Positions 1 to 8,471 of a stretch of 64,000 nucleotides of DNA are shown piece after piece. This stretch comes from Myroides profundi (GTDB taxonomy: Bacteria; Bacteroidota; Bacteroidia; Flavobacteriales; Flavobacteriaceae), in the NCBI RefSeq assembly GCF_000833025.1, contig NZ_CP010817.1, positions 124,001-188,000 of the forward strand, read 5' to 3'. The notes under the pieces are model-generated. The model searched no databases, was not told where the DNA came from, and saw only the letters and a program-made list of their open reading frames with translations. The number at the start of each line of letters is the position of its first letter. The stretch's first letter is position 1. The position numbers and the translations under genes are program-made.

Positions 1-45
1 ACCAAATCTGGTATGGGATTTATACTAAAGAGTAATGAGAATTAA
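1..45 (+). CDS. Response regulator, C-terminal end only (partial)
   Basis: The first 14 codons of the window are open and end in TAA at 43-45. They read TKSGMGFILKSNEN, which resembles the last strand and turn of an OmpR-type winged-helix domain (the usual ending is like G-x-G-Y-x-L). The frame overlaps the start of the histidine kinase gene by 11 bases, the usual arrangement of a two-component pair. The identification rests on this short tail and on the neighbour; the rest of the gene lies outside the window. Confidence 0.55.
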   Translation, partial: TKSGMGFILKSNEN

Positions 46-1393
46 GACTAGACTTACCTTATTGTTTACGTTACTAGTGGCATCTATATTATTAGTATTT
101 GCTGTAGTAGTGTATTGGTCGTCGTCTAAGAATAGGGAAGTGGAGTTCTTCGAAGAGTTAGAGAAGGAAGCCATCACTAAGGCTAAGCTATATCTAGAGA
201 CAGAGGTAAAGTCATCTACACTACATAAGATATACCGATATAATAATGAAGTTATCAATGAGGTACAGGTAGCTGTATATGATTTTGACTTTAATCTATT
301 ATACCACGATGCAGAAGAGATCGATAGTGTCAAGGAGACTAAAGAGATGATCGATCAGATCGCTTCACAGGGGCGTGTACACCTATTCCAAGATGACTGG
401 CAGGTGATCGGTATAGTGTATAACAGTGGAGGTAAAGACTATGTAATCACAGCCATTGCTCTAGATCAGTACGGATATACGAAGCTGCACAATCTCTTTC
501 TGACCATACTTGTGTTGAGCATTGTGTCCTTGATTGTTATTTTCTTTGTGGGAAGCTTCTTTGCAGAGCGTGTTCTACGTCCATTGAAGCTAATGAATGA
601 AGAGATTAATAATATCACGGCTACTAATCTAGATTTGCGCGTGAGTACTGAGGCTAATCAGGATGAGCTGAGCCGATTAGGGAATACATTTAATACGATG
701 CTAGACCGACTAGAACAGTCTTTTGATTCACAGAAGCAGTTCGTGTCGAATATCTCACATGAGCTACGCACTCCATTAGCAGCAGTGATAGCAGAGTTAG
801 AGTTATCACTTTCTAAAGAACAAGACACCGCTAGCTATATCAGAACAATAGAGAATGCTTTATCAGATGCGAAGAAATTGGTACGATTATCAAATAGTTT
901 ACTAGACTTTGCGAAGGCGAGTTATGATCCTACCGAGATTGTATTCAAGCCTACTAGAATAGATGAGGTGATATTAGATGCCTGTCAGAAGATACAGAGA
1001 GGTAATGCTGGATACACCTTCAGCTTTATGATAGATGAAGAGATAGACAGCGAAGAGCTAGTGACAGTACGAGCAAACCCTTACTTATTGGAAGTAGCGA
1101 TTATTAACTTGCTAGAGAATGCGTGTAAGTACTCCGATAATCATCACGGTAAGGTGAGTATTTCTAATCTGAATAATGCCGTAGTGATCAAGATAGCAGA
1201 TGAAGGATTAGGGATGAGTGCAGAGGATCTAGACGGGATTTTTAAACCATTCTTTAGAGGTGAGAACGGAAAGCACTTAGACGGAAATGGTATTGGACTC
1301 TCATTAACCAAGAAAGTTATTGACTTACATAAAGGTACTATTACAGTCATTTCAGAAATAAATAAAGGTACAGAGTTTACGATAACCTTATAG
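35..1393 (+). CDS. Sensor histidine kinase (two-component system)
   Basis: Membrane-bound histidine kinase of 452 residues. There is an N-terminal membrane helix (about residues 8-30), a periplasmic sensor part of about 120 residues, a second helix (about 152-176), a HAMP linker, and a HisKA dimerisation domain with the phospho-acceptor in SHELRTP (His242). The HATPase domain shows the N box (LLENACKYS), G1 (DEGLGMS) and G2 (GNGIGLSL). The start overlaps the end of the upstream response regulator, so the two are co-transcribed and probably translationally coupled. The signal is not evident from sequence; the nearby magnesium genes are separated from it by a terminator and need not be its targets. 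The gene is complete, with all catalytic boxes intact. Confidence 0.93.
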   Translation: MRIKTRLTLLFTLLVASILLVFAVVVYWSSSKNREVEFFEELEKEAITKAKLYLETEVKSSTLHKIYRYNNEVINEVQVAVYDFDFNLLYHDAEEIDSVKETKEMIDQIASQGRVHLFQDDWQVIGIVYNSGGKDYVITAIALDQYGYTKLHNLFLTILVLSIVSLIVIFFVGSFFAERVLRPLKLMNEEINNITATNLDLRVSTEANQDELSRLGNTFNTMLDRLEQSFDSQKQFVSNISHELRTPLAAVIAELELSLSKEQDTASYIRTIENALSDAKKLVRLSNSLLDFAKASYDPTEIVFKPTRIDEVILDACQKIQRGNAGYTFSFMIDEEIDSEELVTVRANPYLLEVAIINLLENACKYSDNHHGKVSISNLNNAVVIKIADEGLGMSAEDLDGIFKPFFRGENGKHLDGNGIGLSLTKKVIDLHKGTITVISEINKGTEFTITL

Positions 1394-1412
1394 TACAACC
1401 AAATAATAGCAG

Positions 1413-1443
1413 AAAGCACTCCTAGTAGGGGTGCTTTTTTTTG
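1413..1443 (+). terminator. Rho-independent terminator after the histidine kinase gene
   Basis: Ten-base arms 1413-1422 and 1428-1437 (one G-U pair) with a 5-base loop, followed by a run of T. Confidence 0.85.
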
Positions 1444-1524
1444 TGGCGTTGTTTCTCCTTATGATTAGCTATTAGAAGGTGTTCTAACCCTGTTGAATGT
1501 CTTTTTTTTCCTTTTTCGGTAGGG

Positions 1525-1640
1525 GTGGTCGGCATGTGGTCGGCTAGTGATGGGCATTTGGTCGGCTTATAAGTACCAAAAATAGCCTATCACTAGCCTA
1601 TCATACTTGTATCACTAGGGGAGCAAGTGAACTTAAAACG
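1525..1640 (+). repeat. Dispersed intergenic repeat, copy 1 (GGTCGGC element)
   Basis: Positions 1525-1567 are identical to 30779-30821 (43 bases), and similarity continues in patches to about 1640. The element has three GGTCGGC units (starting 1527, 1538 and 1560). It also has a long-range stem, GGCTAGTGATGGGC at 1542-1555 pairing with GCCTATCACTAGCC at 1585-1598 (one G-U pair), and a doubled AGCCTATCA (1584 and 1596). Both copies lie on the plus strand between genes. It contains no reading frame of note and does not resemble an insertion sequence. Confidence 0.8.
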
Positions 1641-1758
1641 AAATAATATCAAGGCGTGTGATGATTTAATCGCTTTTGGAACGCTATATGTGGGTATTCT
1701 AATAGGATTCTAATTTTTTTCTAAAAGCTTTCTAATAGCCTCTAGGAGGGGTAATACC

Positions 1759-1766
1759 TACTTTTG
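1759..1766 (+). promoter_or_regulatory. Probable -7 box for the mgtC-like/mgtE operon
   Basis: TACTTTTG fits the Bacteroidota -7 consensus TAnnTTTG. No clear TTG is found at the -33 spacing. It predicts a transcript starting near 1771 with a leader of about 115 bases. Confidence 0.5.
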
Positions 1767-1787
1767 CCAAGTCAAAAAAAATAAGAG

Positions 1788-1826
1788 ATGGAAACAGAAT
1801 CCACATTAGTTAAACGGGAATGTTAA
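1788..1826 (+). CDS. Possible 12-codon leader peptide
   Basis: An ATG preceded by an A-rich stretch and AAGAG opens a short frame reading METESTLVKREC, with TAA at 1824-1826. It lies inside the predicted untranslated leader of the magnesium operon. Its stop is four bases before the first strand of the candidate pseudoknot, so a terminating ribosome would cover that strand. This resembles in plan the leader peptides that control magnesium genes in enterobacteria, but there is no sequence similarity to claim. It could be a chance frame; conservation in related genomes would decide. Confidence 0.35.
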   Translation: METESTLVKREC

Positions 1827-1830
1827 ACCT

Positions 1831-1890
1831 TCTTTCTGAATATGCATGATAACAATGTAGCTCAGAAAGAGCAAAAAAATAGTTATCATG
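1831..1890 (+). promoter_or_regulatory. Candidate pseudoknotted RNA leader occluding the start codon
   Basis: Two perfect 9-bp complementarities are interleaved: TCTTTCTGA (1831-1839) with TCAGAAAGA (1862-1870), and CATGATAAC (1845-1853) with GTTATCATG (1882-1890). The last three bases of the second helix are the start codon of the MgtC-family gene. The linker between 1871 and 1881 is A-rich, as in loop 3 of many H-type pseudoknots. A small hairpin GCTC/GAGC (1860-1863, 1869-1872) and a tiny frame ATG...TAG (1846-1860) are alternatives within it. The pairings are seen directly; the fold and a magnesium-sensing role are inferred from the genes downstream. Confidence 0.5.
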
Positions 1891-2583
1891 TTAATTACAG
1901 TATTTATAGGAAGATTAGCTCTTGCTTTTATTTTAGGAGCTCTTATCGGGGCAGAGAGACAAGTGAGACAAAAAAGTGCGGGTCTAAGAACCAATACACT
2001 AGTGAGTATCGGTGCAGCAGGCTTCGTGTTGATGGCGTATACCATCGGAGATATGGCTGTGGGTAGAGTAGCCTCTTATGTAGTAAGTGGTATCGGATTC
2101 TTAGGAGCTGGAGTGATTATGAAAGACGGATTCAGTATCCGTGGACTGAACACTGCTGCTACGATCTGGTGTTCGGCTTCAGTAGGGTCTATGTGTGCAG
2201 TAGGCTTATGGATGGAAGCGATAGCGATGACAGTATTGATTTTATTAGCACATATTTCGCTTAGACCTATTGGCAATATGATTAATAAACTCTCTTTTGA
2301 GAGTGAGACAGACTCAGCTGAGGTTCATTACGAGATTATCGTAGGATGTAAAGAGCAGGTAGAGAATCATATCAGAGTAATGGTGTTAGAGAATCTACGC
2401 GCTCAGAAAGACCTTCAGCTACGTTCATTAAAAAGTACAGATAATGGCAATCCTGCTTTTTCTTACCTGAAGTTTGAGATACTATGCATTGGTAAGAAAG
2501 ATGATATTCTAGAGCAGATCACGAGTAAAGTGTCTTTAGAATATGGAGTATCAGAAGTGACATGGGAATTGACAGCGTATTAA
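1888..2583 (+). CDS. MgtC/SapB family inner-membrane protein
   Basis: Protein of 231 residues with the MgtC signature at the N-terminus: a membrane helix, then GALIGAERQ, a conserved R-x-N-T (about residues 34-37), then further helices with G-x-G-F-L-G-A-G-V and R-G-L-N-T-A-A. A soluble C-terminal part of about 90 residues resembles the ACT-like tail of MgtC. In enterobacteria MgtC is induced at low magnesium and acts on the F-type ATPase or membrane physiology rather than as a transporter; family members in other phyla are mostly untested. The next gene, 21 bases on, encodes the magnesium transporter MgtE, which supports a role in magnesium homeostasis. The start codon lies inside the 3' strand of a candidate RNA pseudoknot. 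Confidence 0.9.
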   Translation: MLITVFIGRLALAFILGALIGAERQVRQKSAGLRTNTLVSIGAAGFVLMAYTIGDMAVGRVASYVVSGIGFLGAGVIMKDGFSIRGLNTAATIWCSASVGSMCAVGLWMEAIAMTVLILLAHISLRPIGNMINKLSFESETDSAEVHYEIIVGCKEQVENHIRVMVLENLRAQKDLQLRSLKSTDNGNPAFSYLKFEILCIGKKDDILEQITSKVSLEYGVSEVTWELTAY

Positions 2584-2604
2584 TCTATTAAAAACTGAGG
2601 TATT

Positions 2605-4002
2605 ATGAGAATGCATAACAGAGATTTAAAAAATCTACAGAAGATAGCAACTGATATGAACAGTATGGAGAAGATAACGATGATGCTGCCTGTGATCAAG
2701 AAGATGCCTATTATCGACATCAGTGAGCTACTGAGTAGAGTGGCTAATGATGATTTGGTTCTTGTGTTTAATGAGTTTACAATAGCAGAGCAAGGGGAGA
2801 TTTTTGCAGAGTTTCCGTTGGTGAAGCAGTTAGGATTCTTTCAGAGAGTGAGTAAGAAGCTATTCGCTAGGATATTCGAAGAGATGCCATCAGATGCTAG
2901 AGCAGATCTGTTTCAGCTGATGACACAGCAGGAGCAAGTAGACTTACTGCCTTATCTGACGAAGAATATACGCGAGAATGTGCTAGCACTTAGTTCGTAT
3001 CCAGCGAATACAGCAGGTGGAATTATGATTACAGATTTCGCTACAGTGTCTAAAGACATGACGTGCTTCGAAGCGATACAACAAGTGCGCAAAGACTCTC
3101 CTTCTAAAAAGACGATATACTATGTATATGTAGTGAATGAGGATAAGACTTTAGTAGGCTTTATTACTTTAAAAGATTTGATCATAGCTGAGCCTGATGT
3201 ATTAGTGAAAGACGAATTACATACAGAGTTTGTATTTGGATTTCTAAGTGATAGCAGTGAGTCAGTAGCGAAGAAAATAGATAAGTATCAGCTAGTAGCC
3301 TTGCCGATACTAAATGATAAGAAACAACTAGTAGGAATAGTGACACATGATGAGGCACTAGATGTGATACAAGCAGAACATACAGAAGATATGGAACGCT
3401 TCATGGGAATCATCGGTACGAATGAGGAGTCTGATTATAATCAGACGAGTATATTCAACCATTTTAAGAAGAGAGTGTTTTGGCTAGTGACACTAGCAGT
3501 GATTGGGATAGGAGCAGGGATGATTATCTACAGTTATGAAGCGACATTAATGCAGCTGATGATTCTAGCCTTATACATGCCGATGATAGCTTCTACAGGA
3601 GGTAATGCAGGGAGTCAATCTGCGACAGTAGTGATCAGATCACTGGCACTAGGGCAGATTACAGTAAAGTCATGGCTAAAGGTGTTGTGGAAAGAGTTAA
3701 GGATAGCGCTGATGTTATCTTCGTTTCTAGGTTTAGTTGCTTTTGGTATCGTAGTGTTTCTAAACTGGGGTACAGAGATTCCGACAGGTTATACACTAGC
3801 GTCCATAGGAGGAGTGATCGCGTTAGCCCTGTCGCTACAGGTGATTACTTCTACGATAATAGGAGCATTGTTACCGATGTTGGTTCGCAGGTTTAACGGT
3901 GACCCTGCAGTAGCAGCTAGCCCAGCTATCACTACGATCGTAGATATCTCAGGGTTACTGATTTACTTTAGTATAGCAGCTCATTTCTTTAACTTAAAGT
4001 AG
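2605..4002 (+). CDS. mgtE: Magnesium transporter MgtE
   Basis: Protein of 465 residues in the MgtE order: a cytosolic N domain (about 30-135), two CBS domains (about 140-265), a plug helix and five membrane helices. The transporter signature GGNAGSQ is at about residues 332-338, and the last membrane part carries DPAVAASP and an Asp in VDISG, matching the pore region of MgtE. MgtE is a dimeric Mg2+ channel whose cytosolic domains close it when internal Mg2+ is high. The start at 2605 is followed by another ATG at 2611, so two residues at the N-terminus are uncertain. It follows the MgtC-family gene with a short gap and no terminator, so the leader at 1773-1890 probably serves both. Confidence 0.95.
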   Translation: MRMHNRDLKNLQKIATDMNSMEKITMMLPVIKKMPIIDISELLSRVANDDLVLVFNEFTIAEQGEIFAEFPLVKQLGFFQRVSKKLFARIFEEMPSDARADLFQLMTQQEQVDLLPYLTKNIRENVLALSSYPANTAGGIMITDFATVSKDMTCFEAIQQVRKDSPSKKTIYYVYVVNEDKTLVGFITLKDLIIAEPDVLVKDELHTEFVFGFLSDSSESVAKKIDKYQLVALPILNDKKQLVGIVTHDEALDVIQAEHTEDMERFMGIIGTNEESDYNQTSIFNHFKKRVFWLVTLAVIGIGAGMIIYSYEATLMQLMILALYMPMIASTGGNAGSQSATVVIRSLALGQITVKSWLKVLWKELRIALMLSSFLGLVAFGIVVFLNWGTEIPTGYTLASIGGVIALALSLQVITSTIIGALLPMLVRRFNGDPAVAASPAITTIVDISGLLIYFSIAAHFFNLK

Positions 4003-4119
4003 CACGGTTATTGTAGTTTACACTTAACATAAATTATATAAAAAAGAATGCAAAAATTACGCTCTCGATGCGATCTGTCAGCAGAAGGCTAATAAAAATT
4101 CATAAAATGCTTCGTTATT

Positions 4120-4140
4120 TAATATGGAATCTCCATATTA
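4120..4140. promoter_or_regulatory. Inverted repeat upstream of the metal efflux operon
   Basis: TAATATGG (4120-4127) and CCATATTA (4133-4140) form 8-base arms around a 5-base spacer, about 80 bases before the adaptor gene. With no T run it is more likely an operator or a processed leader hairpin than a terminator. The rest of 4003-4216 is featureless and AT-rich. Confidence 0.35.
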
Positions 4141-4216
4141 TGAAGTAACTTTAAAGTGTTTTTAAGATAAAAACTTAGTGAAATAATAAATAAGGTATTA
4201 ATTAAAAATAAACATA

Positions 4217-5335
4217 ATGGCTAAAACATTAAAACTAGCAGGTATTTTAGGAGTTAGCATATTATTGAGCTATTGTTCTGAGAAGAAAGAGCAGGCAGCA
4301 GATAGTGCTCAGTTTACAGTAGAAAATAAGATCATCACTCTAACTGAAACTTCAAATCTAAAAGACAGAATAAAAACAAGTAAGGTATCAGAAGAAGACT
4401 TTACTTTCGATCTAGTTACTGCTGGGGTAGTGAAAGCTATTCCCAACCATTATGCAGAAATAGCATCTCCTTTCTCAGGGAGAATAGTCAAATCATTTAT
4501 CAAACTTGGTCAAAAAGTGAGTGAGAACACTCCTTTATTTGAAGTGTCTTCACCTGACTACTTCGAGGCTCAAAAGGATTACTTCGATTCAAAACAAGAG
4601 TTTAAACAAGCAGCTCTAAACCTTAAAAGACAAGAAGACTTACTGAACAACGGTGTTGGGGTAAGACAGGAGTTTGAAGAGGCAGAGACAGAATACTCTA
4701 TCGCTAAGGCGGCTTATGATAACGCTCGTGCAGCATTAAAGATATATAGTGTAGATGCTAGCTCACTAGTACTAGGACAGGCATTGACAGTGCGTTCTCC
4801 TATAGCAGGAGAGGTCTTAGAGAATAACCTAGTGATAGGGCAGTTCATTAACGATGAGGCTGACCCAGTAGTGAAGATCGCCTCACTAGGTAAAATATGG
4901 ATAGTAGGTAAAGTGAAAGAAAAAGATATCAATCACTTAGCTAAACTAAACAAAGTACAAGTGGAACTTGCAGCATATCCTGATGCTCCACTATCAGGTA
5001 CTATCTATCATATCAACGAGATCGTGGATGAGGAGACTAGAAGTATAGATGTACTGATAGAAGTGGATAATGAGAAGAGAATTCTAAAACCTGGTATGTA
5101 TGTGAGTGTTCGTTTTATCGATCAACCAGAACCAGTAATCTTAGTGCCATCTAGAGCAGTATTACAAGGTGAAGATAACTCATTCGTATTCGTGAAGGTA
5201 GGAGAAAATAAGTATGCTAAGAAGAGCATCGTGATCGGAGGAGTTTCTGGAGGTAAGACCGTTATTCTATCAGGATTAGATAAACAAGATGAGGTAGTAA
5301 GTGAAGGAGGAATCTACTTGCCACAAGCTATTTAA
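4217..5335 (+). CDS. RND efflux periplasmic adaptor subunit (HlyD/CusB family)
   Basis: Membrane-fusion protein of 372 residues that would link an inner-membrane RND pump to an outer-membrane channel. The N-terminus is a lipoprotein signal ending in LSYC, with Cys20 as the lipidation site. The usual parts follow: a lipoyl half (IASPFSGRIVKSFIKLGQKV), a helical hairpin (about 115-190), the second lipoyl half (VRSPIAGEV), then the beta-barrel and membrane-proximal domains. It is the first gene of a four-gene run, 17 bases before the pump gene. Pump type points to divalent or monovalent heavy metals as substrates. No metal-responsive regulator is adjacent, so control must be exerted from elsewhere. 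Confidence 0.9.
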   Translation: MAKTLKLAGILGVSILLSYCSEKKEQAADSAQFTVENKIITLTETSNLKDRIKTSKVSEEDFTFDLVTAGVVKAIPNHYAEIASPFSGRIVKSFIKLGQKVSENTPLFEVSSPDYFEAQKDYFDSKQEFKQAALNLKRQEDLLNNGVGVRQEFEEAETEYSIAKAAYDNARAALKIYSVDASSLVLGQALTVRSPIAGEVLENNLVIGQFINDEADPVVKIASLGKIWIVGKVKEKDINHLAKLNKVQVELAAYPDAPLSGTIYHINEIVDEETRSIDVLIEVDNEKRILKPGMYVSVRFIDQPEPVILVPSRAVLQGEDNSFVFVKVGENKYAKKSIVIGGVSGGKTVILSGLDKQDEVVSEGGIYLPQAI

Positions 5336-5352
5336 TAATAAACAATAATACA

Positions 5353-8300
5353 ATGAAGAAAGGTATAATAGATACAGCTATTCACAAAAGATGGCTTGTA
5401 GCAGCGTTGTTTGCTTTGCTGTGTATATTTGGATATTATTCTTGGAAACAATTATCAATAGAAGCTTATCCAGATATAGCAGATACTACTTCTCAAGTAG
5501 TAACACAAGTGCCAGGACTGGCAGCAGAAGAGATAGAATTACAGATTACCATTCCGATAGAGCGTGCTCTTAATGGTATGCCTGGAATGCACGTGATGCG
5601 TAGTAATAGTACATTCGGACTGTCTATGATCACGATAGTATTCGCTGATGGAGTAGATGACTACTTCGCTCGTCAACGAATCCAAGAGCGATTAAACGAT
5701 GTAGAGTTGCCTTATGATGCGACTCCTGAGTTAGATCCGCTGACATCTCCTATCGGTGAGGTATATAGATATATCATAGAAGGAGATGGATATAGTCTTA
5801 GAGAATTAACGGATTTACAAAACTTCGTGATTATCCCTAAGCTTAATCAAGTGCCTGGTGTAGCTGAGGTAACTAACTTCGGTGGAATCACTACTCAGTT
5901 TCAAATCGAACTAGATCCACATAAACTAGAACAATATGGTCTATCGCTAAGCGATGTGACAGAGACGATAGAAGAGAATAACGTCAATGCAGGAGGAAGT
6001 GTTCTAACGAGAGGAGACCTTGGGTATGTAGTGAGAGGTATCGGGTTGATTAAAGATTTAGAGGATTTAGGTAAAATCGTTGTTAAGGCAGAAGATGGTA
6101 TACCTGTATTCTTAAACGATTTAGGTCGCTTAAAATATGGAAATGTAGAGCGCAAAGGTATTCTTGGTTTTACAGATAGAGAAAGAGATTATTCTGATAG
6201 TATTGAAGGTATTGTACTGTTATTAAAACACGAAAACCCATCTGTAGTATTAGATAAGATACACCAATATGTAGATGAACTGAACAATGGTTTATTGCCA
6301 GAAGGTGTTAGAATACATACTTTCTTAGATCGTACAGATTTAGTAGATACGACATTACATACTGTGTCTACTACGCTAATCGAAGGAATTAGCTTAGTAG
6401 TGATTGTGTTGATTGTATTCTTAGGAAGCTGGAGAGGGGCGCTATTAGTAGCGATTACGATTCCTGTATCTCTGTTGTTTGCATTTATCATGATGCATTT
6501 TACAGATATACCTGCTAACTTACTTTCGTTAGGAGCGATTGACTTCGGTATTATAGTGGATGGTGCCATCGTGATGATGGAGTCCATACTGAAGAAGAGG
6601 GAGGACAATCCAGAAGAGGAATTAAAAGAGAAGTCTATAGCACAGCGTACTAAAGAGGTGGCTAAGCCTATCTTCTTCGCTACAATCATTATTATCACAG
6701 CATACTTACCACTATTCGCTTTTGAACGTGTAGAGAAGAAGTTGTTTACACCGATGGCGTTTACAGTAGGGTATGCCTTGATAGGTGCGTTATTAGTAGC
6801 CTTGATTTTGATACCAGGTCTTGCGTATGCGGTGTATAGAAAACCAAGAAAGATCTACCACAATAAGTGGTTAGAGAAACTAACAAATGTATATCACAAT
6901 AGAATTATCAAGATTGTAAATAAGCCAAAGCAAGTATTCGTACCGCTATTAGTTGTTTTAGCGATTACAATAGGATTGTCAATGAAGGTAGGTAAAGATT
7001 TCTTACCTCCATTAGATGAAGGTTCTATCTGGCTTCAAGTAACCTTACCTCCTGGTATCTCATTAGAGAAATCAAAAGAGATGAGTGATACACTACGTGC
7101 TAGAACTATGAAGTATGATGAGGTAACGTATATCATGGTACAGTCTGGGCGTAATGATGATGGAACAGACCCATTTACTCCATCACATTTCGAATGTTCG
7201 GTAGGTATCAAGCCTTATAAAGAATGGCCTCGTGGTAAGACTAAAGATGACTTAATCGAAGAGCTGGCAGCAGAGTATGAGTCATTACCTGGATTTACAG
7301 TTGGGTTCGCTCAGCCGATGATCGATGGGGTAATGGATAAGATATCTGGAGCGCATAGTGAATTAGTGGTAAAGGTATATGGAGAAGATTTTCACGAGAC
7401 TAGACGTATAGCGAATGAGGTATTAGGTACGCTGCGTACGGTAGATGGAGCAGTAGATTTAGCGATAGATCAAGAGCCACCATTACCACAGCTACAGATC
7501 CATGCGAATAGAGATAAGATAGCTCAATATGGATTAAATGTATCTGATGTTGCAGAACTTATCGAGGTAGCTATAGGTGGTAAGGCTATATCACAGATAT
7601 TCATCGGAAATAAAGTATATGACATCAGTGCTAGATATACTGAAGAGAGTAGAAATACACCAGAGAAGATCGCTAACTTAATGTTGACGTCTAGTACAGG
7701 TGCTAAGATTCCGCTGTCTCAGGTAGCAGATGTTAAGACGAGTACAGGAGAGAGTACGATCACTCGTGAGATGAATAGACGTCACTTAACTGTAAAACTA
7801 AACGTGCGTAATAGAGACTTAGCGTCATTATTAAAAGAAGCGCAACAAAAGATAGAAAGCAATATCACGTATGATCATGAGAAGTTCCATATCGAATGGG
7901 GTGGACAGTTCGAGAATCAGAATAGAGCGTATAGCCGTCTGGCAGTAATTGTTCCTTTGACTTTGTGTTTAATGTTTGTATTACTATACGGAGCTTTTGG
8001 ACAGTTTAGACAAGCTGGATTATTGATGATCGTTGTACCGTTAGCTTTATTTGGAGGGATGTTAGCCTTGAACATTAGAGGGATGTCATTGAACGTATCT
8101 TCAGCAGTAGGATTTATTGCGTTGTTTGGGGTCGCGATACAGAATGGGGTGATTATGATCTCCCATATCAATGATCTCCGCAGAAGAGGTATAGCATTAA
8201 AAGAAGCAGTACTAACAGGTGCAGAAGAGCGTTTCAGACCTGTATTGATGACGGCTACAGTGGCGGTATTAGGATTATTCCCTGCTTCGTTAGCTACAGG

Positions 8301-8463
8301 TATCGGTTCGGATGTACAGAGACCTCTAGCAACTGTGATCGTTTATGGTCTATTATTCGCTACTGTTCTTACACTATTTGTATTACCTGCCTTGTATTAT
8401 ATGGTAGAGCGCAAATGGGGTAGTGATAGCGACTTCGTAAAAAGTGAAACAGACGAAAATTAG
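5353..8463 (+). CDS. Heavy-metal RND efflux pump, CzcA/CusA family
   Basis: Inner-membrane proton-driven pump of 1036 residues, full length for the heavy-metal efflux (HME) branch. One membrane helix at the N-terminus, large periplasmic loops, and two blocks of helices (about 340-530 and 870-1015) are visible. The transmembrane-4 motif DFGIIVDGAIVMMES begins at Asp397 and matches the CzcA-type (Zn/Co/Cd) proton-relay pattern more closely than the CusA one. On that basis divalent cations are favoured, but specificity is not certain. Downstream comes a TolC-type channel only 8 bases away, completing the tripartite system. No internal break or missing segment was seen. Confidence 0.93.
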   Translation: MKKGIIDTAIHKRWLVAALFALLCIFGYYSWKQLSIEAYPDIADTTSQVVTQVPGLAAEEIELQITIPIERALNGMPGMHVMRSNSTFGLSMITIVFADGVDDYFARQRIQERLNDVELPYDATPELDPLTSPIGEVYRYIIEGDGYSLRELTDLQNFVIIPKLNQVPGVAEVTNFGGITTQFQIELDPHKLEQYGLSLSDVTETIEENNVNAGGSVLTRGDLGYVVRGIGLIKDLEDLGKIVVKAEDGIPVFLNDLGRLKYGNVERKGILGFTDRERDYSDSIEGIVLLLKHENPSVVLDKIHQYVDELNNGLLPEGVRIHTFLDRTDLVDTTLHTVSTTLIEGISLVVIVLIVFLGSWRGALLVAITIPVSLLFAFIMMHFTDIPANLLSLGAIDFGIIVDGAIVMMESILKKREDNPEEELKEKSIAQRTKEVAKPIFFATIIIITAYLPLFAFERVEKKLFTPMAFTVGYALIGALLVALILIPGLAYAVYRKPRKIYHNKWLEKLTNVYHNRIIKIVNKPKQVFVPLLVVLAITIGLSMKVGKDFLPPLDEGSIWLQVTLPPGISLEKSKEMSDTLRARTMKYDEVTYIMVQSGRNDDGTDPFTPSHFECSVGIKPYKEWPRGKTKDDLIEELAAEYESLPGFTVGFAQPMIDGVMDKISGAHSELVVKVYGEDFHETRRIANEVLGTLRTVDGAVDLAIDQEPPLPQLQIHANRDKIAQYGLNVSDVAELIEVAIGGKAISQIFIGNKVYDISARYTEESRNTPEKIANLMLTSSTGAKIPLSQVADVKTSTGESTITREMNRRHLTVKLNVRNRDLASLLKEAQQKIESNITYDHEKFHIEWGGQFENQNRAYSRLAVIVPLTLCLMFVLLYGAFGQFRQAGLLMIVVPLALFGGMLALNIRGMSLNVSSAVGFIALFGVAIQNGVIMISHINDLRRRGIALKEAVLTGAEERFRPVLMTATVAVLGLFPASLATGIGSDVQRPLATVIVYGLLFATVLTLFVLPALYYMVERKWGSDSDFVKSETDEN

Positions 8464-8471
8464 GATTAGGT

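Larger units (their letters stand above)
1394..1887. other. Intergenic region between the kinase gene and the magnesium genes
   Basis: No protein gene of normal size. It holds, in order, the kinase terminator, a dispersed GGTCGGC-type repeat (1525-1640), a probable promoter (-7 box 1759-1766), a possible 12-codon leader peptide (1788-1826) and a potentially pseudoknotted RNA leader (1831-1890). Each is listed separately. Confidence 0.8.

Noticed and set aside
1525..1640. CRISPR array or insertion sequence end
   Set aside because: The GGTCGGC units are unevenly spaced without spacers of constant length, and no transposase frame or terminal inverted repeats are present.
1771..1887. A known M-box magnesium riboswitch upstream of the MgtC-like gene
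   Set aside because: The leader is only about 115 bases and shows none of the long conserved M-box helices and no terminator stem; the pairing seen is of another type.
6189..6698. Long minus-strand reading frame (169 codons) inside the RND pump gene
   Set aside because: It lies fully within a clear gene on the other strand and its translation has no recognisable protein features; it is a shadow frame.
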